In this document: piece after piece, positions 1 through 7,701 of the stretch
Layout of the letters: every line of letters begins with the position of its first letter
How positions within the stretch are numbered: the stretch's first letter is position 1
DNA from: Tritrichomonas foetus
Lineage: Eukaryota > Parabasalia > Tritrichomonadida > Tritrichomonadidae
Length of the DNA: 36,368 bases
Direction: 5' to 3'
Assembly: GCA_001839685.1 (NCBI GenBank)
Contig: MLAK01000404.1
Span: forward strand, 82,290 to 118,657
Notes under the pieces: generated by a model
Told to the model about the DNA's origin: nothing
The model's database searches: none
The model's input: the letters and a program-made list of their open reading frames with translations, nothing else
Made by a program: the position numbers and the translations under genes

Positions 1-264
1 CTCTCAAAAATCAAGGATATGTCGCATATGTGTGGGAAAAAAGTAGATTTTCATTTTCAATGGAATAGACGATTATAATGTATTCAAAACAATAAGTATT
101 TCTAAAAAAATTGCTTTTTTTATTAAATCGAAGAATATCTCAAAAATAAAAAGACAAAATCTTTTAATATTTTGGATATATTATTTTTTAATTATGCTAA
201 TTATATGGAGAAAATATAAATAAAATCATAAGCGTAGAAGCATAGGTTGTGTACTTTTTATAGG

Positions 265-1454
265 AATCAATCAAAGGTACTCCGGTTTAAAAAGCTACCA
301 ATTAAATTACATCATTTTGGAATATTGTAAAAATAAGAGTTAAAATATTGTAAATTTATTTTTATAAAAGATTTGGTCTTACCAAAAGTTGGATAGAGAT
401 AATTTTTTATTATTACACATATTTCACAATTTTTCAGAATATATTCAAACTTTCAATACATTATTTTGAATAATATCTAGAAGTTATTGATTCACCACTT
501 CTGTTTTAAGTCCCTTTTCTTGGGATCTCGATGGGCGCATGACATTGATATAAATCGTTTATAAATGTATATAAGATACTGGTATTATGACAAGCTTCAT
601 CAATTGGAAGTTTCCCTAATATCCACAAATTTGAAATAAGCTTTCAAATATTCATTTGGATTCATAAAAATAATCTCATTATTTCATAAAAACACCAATC
701 TCATGAACCTGTGTAACAATGATGATTATTTCACAAAAATAATCTCATAAAAATAATCTCTCTCTAATATCGGCACAGAAAGCGGAACGTTGCATAAAAC
801 ATTGTCATGTCGCAGAATAAGGATCTCTTTTTGAATCTCTGGGTCAAGATCATAAGATTGTGATTTTGAATATATTATCATTTATTTCCGTTTTTCCAAA
901 ATGGAAATAATTTGATAGTGAATGCACGCAAAACACTCATATCTTCTTTCACAGTCTATTTTTTTCCGGATAAGTACCGAAAATAAAAAATTAAAAATTT
1001 CAAATCACAATAAAAAAAAATTCAAAAGACAGATTTTTAATTAATTTAAACGATAAGAAGCAGACAAGTGGTATTTCATCATAACTGGATTGTAGGCAAT
1101 TCGCTTGGTTACAACTCCCGCAAAAACGAAAATCAGATAATTTGCTGTATTGAGTCACGCAGGAAGTTTTGGAAGTCTGTTTCTGTCCCGATGATGTGAA
1201 TGATTCTGCTGCCTCCTTTGCCCGATTTTGACGCTCTTTGGTTTATTTTTAAAAGAAATTTCGAAAATTATTGATTTTTGAAAATAACATTTTTCTTCGA
1301 CTTTTCTGAGATTTCGCGGTTTAAAACCATCAGGTATCATGCGATTTTTACGCCCTGATATTAGCGCTCAGAAATGTTGGCTCACTGCGGTGAAAAAGCT
1401 AATTTACTGTTTTTCCAAATAACGTATTTTCAGCCGGAGTACCTTTAATCAATC
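265..1454. mobile_element. Non-autonomous DNA transposon with 13-bp TIRs and 8-bp target duplication
   Basis: The sequence AAAGGTACTCCGG at 273-285 recurs as its exact reverse complement CCGGAGTACCTTT at 1434-1446. Immediately outside both ends is the same octamer AATCAATC (265-272 and 1447-1454), as expected of a target-site duplication. The inverted repeats continue inward for about 7 more bases with partial matching. The element body is 1,174 bp and has no ORF long enough for a transposase, so it would be non-autonomous. An 8-bp duplication is known for hAT and Merlin elements and is within the range for some Mutator-like elements; the end sequence does not let me choose. The structure is read directly; the mobile-element interpretation is inference, but the exact TSD makes chance unlikely. 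Confidence 0.75.
660..770. repeat. Short direct repeats AAAAATAATCTC inside the TIR element
   Basis: Three copies of AAAAATAATCTC lie between about 666 and 766, two of them almost adjacent. They sit inside the TIR/TSD element. Internal short repeats are common in non-autonomous DNA elements, but in such AT-rich sequence they could also be simple low-complexity drift. Confidence 0.4.
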
Positions 1455-1494
1455 CCAGATTTTTAAAAGGAGAAAATAAAGTTTAATTGCGAAT

Positions 1495-1735
1495 AATTCT
1501 TTTTTCCAAGAGAAAAAGTATTACCTGAATTAGAAATCAATAACTTTGAATGGTCTTATTAATTGGTCAATTTTCAACAAAATTTACTGATCCTACGTCA
1601 ATTTCTGAAATGATAGAACAACAATGTCCTGGACATATCGATGAATTAGCTTCAATATGTAGCTTATGTGATATCTATCGAGAGGCAATAAGATTCATTT
1701 GAGCTGAGATTGAGTATAAGGCTAGTGAGAATTAA
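1495..1735 (+). pseudogene. Decayed coding fragment next to the TIR element
   Basis: A 50-codon ORF from ATG at 1550 to TGA at 1700-1702 has protein-like composition, including the stretch SEMIEQQCPGHIDELASICS. Upstream, a different frame (about 1500-1550) reads FPREKVLPELEINNFEW, and after the stop the same frame stays open for ten codons (AEIEYKASEN). This looks like one gene broken by a frameshift and a stop. I do not recognise the family. It lies about 40 bp outside the right end of the transposon-like element. AT-rich DNA can produce such readings by chance, so confidence is low. Confidence 0.3.
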
Positions 1736-2727
1736 TATTAATTCTATCAAAATTTCACATAACATGTCTGCTTGGTTCCTTCATTAAATATGCGAGAAGA
1801 CCCTTCGCCCATGAATCTATTTTGAAATTTTAATATGTCATTATATATTATGTATCTAATACATTCAAGAAGTTAATTGAAAATTTGTTTTGGGATTAAT
1901 CCCCGAGTATCGATACTCAGATTCTCTCACAAATTTCAATTCTTTGATATTTACCATTTTAAGCTACACTAAGTTAGTAATAAATACAAATGCAGCAAAA
2001 GTGAATCAACCACTTTGATGAAGGAATCACGATTTCGACTAAAATGTCCCTATTTACTCAAAACACGATTCCTTGATTTATTATTTACTTAATTTTATTA
2101 TTACTGCCTATATTATTTTCGGACATAGTTTTAATGAATATGATATTGAGTTCACACTAGTCATAAAAACATAAGATACACATAAATATGGTAACATAGA
2201 TTGCCATCTAAACGGCGTATCAATTCATATAGACTAAAAATCTATATAGCTAGTAATCCAAAATAAGATATTATGAAAATTACTAATTGCAATTTCACAT
2301 ATAATTGACAAATATCTTCTGACTAATGACAGTTATGTTTCAAAAATAGTTGTAGTTTCACATCATTTATAAATTTTTGAGTTGAAAATGTCAGTATTGT
2401 TCTTATTCCCAAGCGGTCATGTAATTATCATATAAATTGGAGACTACAGTCTTTGGTTGACATGGGAAGTGATATTAGGTACATTTTTCAACGTATATAT
2501 CTTCACTGAAGTGTATTTATGTGATTAGTTAAAAATAAAGTCTGAATAATATATATGGTTAAGAATCTCAGTGTTAACTTAATAGAGACCATGTGGAAAA
2601 TATTAGAGCATTGAAAATCTGGAATTACCATATTCAAAATCTATAAAACNTAATAGAAAAAGTNGAAAAATTGAANTCATGTGGAATTCCCATGGGGAAT
2701 TGAGTACAGCCCTATTTTAGTAACCAT

Positions 2728-3003
2728 TTAAATCTCAAAAAGTTGCATCAATATTGGATTTTCAGATGAGGGTGATGTAATTGAAATCACAATGTTGAAA
2801 TATCTTATTAATGGAAAATTTTTTCTGGAAAATATTGAGAGAATTAATGTAAAATAAGAAATAATATGCATATATTGGTTAATTATTGATCTTAATTGAG
2901 AATATTTCTCGGAATTATTGATGAATATAACGATTTGGAGATTATTTGATAAGAAAAAGTTAAATCGATCATATTCAAAAAGTTCAGCCGATACATGGGT
3001 CAT
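2728..3003 (-). CDS. Hypothetical 91-aa ORF, possibly a gene fragment
   Basis: This ORF of 91 codons begins with an ATG at 3003 and has a balanced, coding-like composition (AELFEYDRFNFFLSNNLQ, then hydrophobic stretches around residues 46-60). I recognise no family. Another open stretch lies upstream on the same strand (3242-3460), separated by stops, so both may be pieces of one decayed gene. Three isolated Ns at about 2650-2676, near its 3' end, show uncertain assembly here, as often happens in multicopy families. It could be a small genuine gene, a fragment, or chance. Confidence 0.3.
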   Translation of the reverse strand: MTHVSAELFEYDRFNFFLSNNLQIVIFINNSEKYSQLRSIINQYMHIISYFTLILSIFSRKNFPLIRYFNIVISITSPSSENPILMQLFEI

Positions 3004-3241
3004 TGAAATAGTTTAAAATCCATTCAATTTCTTGGAAGTGAGTGGCTTTGACTTCATCACGATTTTTTTTTTGTTGTTTGCCTGATTGAATAAATTTATC
3101 TAAAAGATTTTCCTTCTATATTCAGAAATTATTTCCAAAAATCACATTTTTTCATCATAAAATAATTTTATTTCCAATTTCCTGTTCTTTTTGAATTATC
3201 TTAGTTATATATGAATAAAATGTTTCTCATGTTATACACTA

Positions 3242-3460
3242 TTAATAAATATTGTTTGAACTCATTCCAGGCAGATATTTCAAATGTAGATATAATTTTA
3301 GATCATTTTCTTTCTTAACTGGCATGGTGTAGATTGTATTTTTAATGAATGGAAGGTACTCTATATGCTTATTCTGAGAATAAAAACCACTCGCAAATGT
3401 GATGAGAATGACTGCCAGCGAAAGATTTCTACACCCTTGCAACTTTTCATAGAATCATGG
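3242..3460 (-). pseudogene. Open coding-like fragment without ATG start
   Basis: An open frame from about 3460 down to a stop at 3242 reads approximately FYEKLQGCRNLSLAVILITF followed by a polar tail of about 45 residues. The only upstream start in frame is a TTG, so it is not a complete gene as it stands. The hydrophobic stretch NLSLAVILITFASGF could be a membrane or signal segment. It is collinear with the 91-aa ORF at 2728-3003, which suggests a common decayed parent gene, but this is inference. Confidence 0.25.
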
Positions 3461-3755
3461 TGATTCAATCATCATTGAATTTGCTCCGTTATGCGAAATC
3501 TTTTTTCTTAGTCAATACATGAAATGAAGTTCAATGAAAATTTTCTCCTTTGAAACAAATTTTTGTAAATTGTGAGAAATACTTGATTTCATTTCACATG
3601 GCAAGCATCTATCATTGAAAACAATCGACCAATTTACCAGCCAATATTCGAATTTGAAAAGAAAAAAAACGATTAGAATTCCTCTCAAAAAATCTTAGAT
3701 CACAATTTCTAAAGAAAATGATTTCACATCATATTCTATTATTTTTTTTAATTCG

Positions 3756-3760
3756 TCACA
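3756..3760 (+). promoter_or_regulatory. Initiator-like TCACA before the hydrolase
   Basis: TCACA fits the trichomonad initiator consensus TCAYW, in which transcription starts at the A. It is only 2 bases before the ATG at 3763 and therefore argues against the upstream in-frame ATG at 3718. Very short 5' leaders are normal in Trichomonas vaginalis. Confidence 0.5.
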
Positions 3761-3762
3761 CA

Positions 3763-4551
3763 ATGGAGCAACCACGCATTCCTACATCAATCGAACCAGT
3801 TTTACAGAACGAAGATGTTTACTTCTACAAGCCACGTGAAGATCTCTGGCTTTTACAGACAGCAAAAGGAGTTCCAGTATCGATCTACGTTTTGGAAGGC
3901 AGCGAAAAGGCACTCGTTATAGATACGGGAAACTCAATCAAAAACCTCAAAGAAAACATAGAAAAAGTTACCAAAAAACCAGCCATTCTCGCTCTCACTC
4001 ATGCACATCACGATCACACAGGCTCATGCAACGAGTTTGATACAGTATATATGCACATGGGCGATAAAGAAATGCTAGAAAAACAAGGGTATACGGGCAA
4101 AATCGAGACAATCAAGCCAGGCCACATATTTGATTTGGGTGATCGTGAAGTTCAAGTGATCGAGATGTTCGGTCACACAACAGGCTCCATTGGATTTCTT
4201 GATAAGAAAGGAAAGTTCCTCGTCGCTGGAGACTCAATTGGTCATACTGTCTGCTGGATGCATCTCACCAAATTGCCGCTTGAGTCTCTTCTTGGTGTTC
4301 TCCGCCACTTGGACAGCATCAAGGACCAATACACAGAAATATATACCGGCCATTACAACCAATCGAACAGGCCTCTTGATCATCAGTACGTTAAAGACCT
4401 TTTGGACCTTGTTCAGAATATTTGCTACACTAATGATGTTCATGCAGAGCCATTTGAATGGAGAGAGAAATTGGACTTCCAACCGATGATCGCCTATGGA
4501 AATAATGGAGTTGGCGTTGTGTATAATCCAAATAGACGGCATTTCGTTTAG
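3763..4551 (+). CDS. Metallo-beta-lactamase-fold hydrolase
   Basis: A 262-residue protein of the MBL-fold superfamily. The zinc-binding signature THAHHDH is at residues 79-85, followed by a histidine in FGHTTGS (H138), an aspartate in VAGDSIG (D157) and a late histidine in YTGHYN (H197), so the usual metal ligands all appear intact. The whole protein is roughly the size of the single domain, without a signal peptide, suggesting a soluble enzyme. Substrate cannot be told: the superfamily includes glyoxalase II, lactonases and many others. The ORF could start at 3718, but the hydrophobic, Phe/Ile-rich extension lies before an initiator-like TCACA, so I choose the ATG at 3763. The family is common in bacteria, and lateral acquisition is possible but cannot be shown here. 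Confidence 0.85.
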   Translation: MEQPRIPTSIEPVLQNEDVYFYKPREDLWLLQTAKGVPVSIYVLEGSEKALVIDTGNSIKNLKENIEKVTKKPAILALTHAHHDHTGSCNEFDTVYMHMGDKEMLEKQGYTGKIETIKPGHIFDLGDREVQVIEMFGHTTGSIGFLDKKGKFLVAGDSIGHTVCWMHLTKLPLESLLGVLRHLDSIKDQYTEIYTGHYNQSNRPLDHQYVKDLLDLVQNICYTNDVHAEPFEWREKLDFQPMIAYGNNGVGVVYNPNRRHFV

Positions 4552-5190
4552 ATAAGTAAAAATTTTTCATTTTACACAAATTTCATTTTCGAAACATTTT
4601 TTGGAAATGAATCCGGCTTGATTTTTAGCACTGTTTGATATTTATTTGAAATCTTTATGCTCATTTGAATCCGAAACAGAATTACTGTATTTGTTGATGA
4701 TTGTCTTATTGTTCTTTTAGATGATGAAAATTATTATCTTCGAAGAGAAAATGATAAAGTATTGAACAAAATTCAATTCTTTTTCGAAATAGTAATTGTA
4801 ATTTCGAAATAATTTTGATGCTTTCTAGAAATAATAGACAATTCAAAATCAAATGAAAAGATTTCGTCTCACAAAGTTGCTGGCATGTGTTCATTTAGAG
4901 AATTTTCCTGCTGGAATTTCCCTCTTCATTTTGTTAAAATGTATATCAATTTAAAAAATTAGATTGGGAGCTGATGCCGAAATTATAACAAGCAAAACCA
5001 ACGACTTCAATTACTCGCTATTCTGATGATGTGCTATTAAATACAAAAAATGTCAGAAAACATAGCTATTTATATTACAAATGACTATTAGTGAATCACA
5101 TTCATTTCATATGAATTCATTTGAAGAACTTCAGCAAAATGCATTGTCCCATAAATGGAATATTGAATTATAGATGGTTTTACCAAAAAT

Positions 5191-5410
5191 GTCAATTTCG
5201 AGTTTCCAAAATTAAAAGATCTCAAAAGATCTAACTGTTAAGATTCCTACTCTAGAGAAAAAAGAACAATTGTTTTGTGAATATACCCAAAACATTCCTT
5301 TCTTTGGTGTTGTTCCAAACATGAACACTATTTTAAAGAAGAATAATACTAAAACACTTTCACCAAAGAAACAATCTAAAACTCCTCACAAAACAAATTC
5401 TAAAATATAA
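5191..5410 (+). pseudogene. Frame-broken coding remnant
   Basis: One frame reads VNFEFPKLKDLKRSNC and stops at 5239-5241; the neighbouring frame, open from 5216, continues as VKIPTLEKKEQLFCEYTQNI and runs to a TAA at 5408-5410 with a lysine-rich tail. The switch with only a short overlap is what a single-base indel in an old gene would leave. There is no start codon and I do not recognise the family. Chance cannot be excluded. Confidence 0.3.
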
Positions 5411-5839
5411 AAGAAGTATTTAAGAATTTAAAAACTTTGATTAATTTCTTCCTTTCTTCCTTTTTTGAGTAAAAATTATAATAATCTTTTTTGTTATTTT
5501 TATTTAAAAATTTTATTAAAGTAATATGGTACTGCTTACTTTTAACTTTTGCAAAACATTGAAAAGTTGGTTTGAGACCTAAATCTATAAACAATCACCA
5601 TCTTTCATCTTATTTCTTTTCGGGATAATGGATTTCTTAGATAGAAAAAACTTTTTCTAGGTCAACAATAGTATTGGTGCTACTTATGGACATTTTCCAC
5701 TTTTTTCCATTTGGATGTATGCATTGTTATTTTCATTAGTTTCTGGAAGAGATAGATTAAAATTAATTCAGTTGTCGCAATATTCATTTTTTTGCTTAAT
5801 AACCCAAACTGGAGCTGCTGTAGTCCTTCTACAAATGAA

Positions 5840-5940
5840 GCTATGCTCTTATTAGAATTCTGGAAAGTCATTTGGAGGTAAATATGCATGTGGAAACAAA
5901 AAGAAAAAAGAAAGGTCGACGTAAGAATAAACGTAAATAA
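5840..5940 (+). pseudogene. Remnant with very basic C-terminal tail
   Basis: A frame opening after a stop near 5838 ends with KRKKKGRRKNKRK and a TAA at about 5938-5940. Such a strongly basic tail would be unusual by chance, although A-rich DNA favours lysine. No start codon and no recognisable domain. It may belong to the same decayed gene as the remnant at 5191-5410. Confidence 0.2.
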
Positions 5941-6125
5941 CTTTATTTCACCAGATGATATTTGTGGATTTTAAATTTTTCGTATTATAATAAAATATTT
6001 AATACTTATGAAAGAAAAAATGAGGATTGGCAAAACAATGAACCAAACAGTGGTATAGATTTTATTATGTTAATTGACAAATTTATAAATAGAAAATTGT
6101 TATGATTATGTTAGTGAAATTTCAA

Positions 6126-7124
6126 TTACTTGAAATTGGCTGGAACATGAACATGAGCAACACCTAAGAATAAATCTGATCCATATTTGCGACGCATGAA
6201 TTTAGTTTCTTCACGATCTTCTTCAAGAAGCATTGAACGAACAATTAAAGCATAAGGATATAATTGTTCCTCAGAGAGTTGAGTATATCCAGCCAACTCT
6301 TTGGTCCATTTCGAATCACCTTTCAACAACCTTGTTACCATTACTGCAACAGAAGCAGTGATGGCAGGCATAACACCATAAAATTGTTCATTGCTTTGAC
6401 AAATTTCAAGAATGTATCTTGCAAGAAGAAGGGATTCTTTTGTTTGTCCATTGATTCTCATCAATTGAGTGAGATAGAATAGTGGCGTAGCAAATGTTGT
6501 GTCAAATGAAATGGCATTAACGATCTTGATTTCAGCAGCAAACAACTCACGCCTAGTAAAGGCACGCTCACTCAGCTGAATTAAATCAGAGGATTGTGCT
6601 GGATAAATATCCTCGATTTTTGAAGCAATTAAGAAACATGCGCAGCCAATTAGTTTGAGATTACTTTTTGAAACATGTGCCACTGAAAGATAACGATCAA
6701 AAATTCCAAGGAATCGATAGAAAGTATTCGTCATGAGACTAAGCTTGTAATGATAACGGCAGATGGCGTCAATAAGAAGATTGCGATCACGCATTGTGAT
6801 GTCTGATTGCTCAAACTTTAATGGCTTCTGTGCAATTTCTTCAGCACGTAATGTACGATAAATAATATGTTCGAACTCAGTGATGTCTTGTGGATCTTCT
6901 TTATCACCAATTGAAACTTCAACATGATGAAATGGTTCAATGGCATGTGTTGTGGATTCGTGCTTTGATGGAAGAGTTTCCTGTTGGGAGACTTTTTGAA
7001 TTGATGGACCATGAGCTAATCTATTAGTTGAAATACGACCAAGGGGAACACGACCACGTACTTTTCCTTCATTTTGTGTTGCTGTTGTACTTGTTGATCT
7101 TCTGGTAGCTGCAATTCTACTCAT
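6126..7124 (-). CDS. A/B-type mitotic cyclin
   Basis: A 332-residue cyclin, the regulatory partner of a cyclin-dependent kinase. The cyclin box begins near residue 108 with MRDRNLLIDAICRYHYKLSL and continues through FLGIFDRYLS and LIGCACFLIASKIEDIYP, the conserved core of cyclins A and B. A second helical cyclin fold follows to about residue 310. The N-terminal tail of about 100 residues is basic and Ser/Thr-rich and contains RVPLGRISTN at 25-34, which closely resembles the destruction box of mitotic cyclins (RxxLGxI) and suggests APC/C-dependent turnover. The ATG at 7124 is the first in frame. It is divergent from the receptor gene at 7702. Family assignment is firm; A versus B class is not. 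Confidence 0.9.
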   Translation of the reverse strand: MSRIAATRRSTSTTATQNEGKVRGRVPLGRISTNRLAHGPSIQKVSQQETLPSKHESTTHAIEPFHHVEVSIGDKEDPQDITEFEHIIYRTLRAEEIAQKPLKFEQSDITMRDRNLLIDAICRYHYKLSLMTNTFYRFLGIFDRYLSVAHVSKSNLKLIGCACFLIASKIEDIYPAQSSDLIQLSERAFTRRELFAAEIKIVNAISFDTTFATPLFYLTQLMRINGQTKESLLLARYILEICQSNEQFYGVMPAITASVAVMVTRLLKGDSKWTKELAGYTQLSEEQLYPYALIVRSMLLEEDREETKFMRRKYGSDLFLGVAHVHVPANFK

Positions 7125-7701
7125 TTTCGTCTAAAAAATGTTATTTTTAAACGTACCCACAATGTGCGTTTATAATTCCGTTCAAATATTTTCAATAGTA
7201 TTGAAAATACAAACTTTTTAGAAGAAATATTTCATTTTTCTTTTTCACGATTCTCTATCTTATATCCATTACATTTACAAGTTTCTTATTCAGAAATTAA
7301 TAATAACAAACATAACTTTTTCATTTCTTAAAAATTTTTACCTAAAACTGGTAAACTTTTATTTTCTACTTTTCCACTGAGAGATAGAAAAAGTTGGCAA
7401 AAAAATTGTGAGAAAAATAATTTCGAAGATTTCACAGTGACGAGTAATTAAATTTGGTACCAACACTCTGGAGTGGCATTTTGAATATTTCAAAACACCG
7501 AAATCTAAGCATCATATATTAGTCTAATATCTAATAATGTATGAATGATTTTGACTAAAATAATCATCATGTTTCTAATTGGATCATTATTCACAATTTA
7601 ACAAAAAATATGGTTAGAATTTAATCGTAACTCGTTGATAAAAATGTGGTTACATTTACAAAATTTTTCATTCATTAAAGGGAATTCTCTGATTCAATGA
7701 A
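7125..7701. promoter_or_regulatory. Divergent intergenic region between cyclin and receptor genes
   Basis: These 577 bases separate two divergently transcribed starts and so must hold both promoters. An initiator-like TCATTCATTAAAG lies about 25-35 bases before the receptor ATG at 7702. I see no clear TCAYW close to the cyclin start. The remainder is AT-rich without evident genes or repeats. Confidence 0.45.

Larger units (their letters stand above)
4552..6125. other. Intergenic region with weak coding remnants
   Basis: About 1.6 kb of AT-rich DNA between the 3' end of the hydrolase and the 3' end of the cyclin. The only structure I can point to is the pair of coding-like remnants described separately at 5191-5410 and near 5840-5940. 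No tRNA, intact gene or TIR pair was seen. Confidence 0.5.

Noticed and set aside
1155..1340. 61-codon minus-strand ORF inside the TIR element
   Set aside because: Lys/Phe-rich and short with no recognisable motif; typical of AT-rich noncoding DNA, and it is not a transposase.
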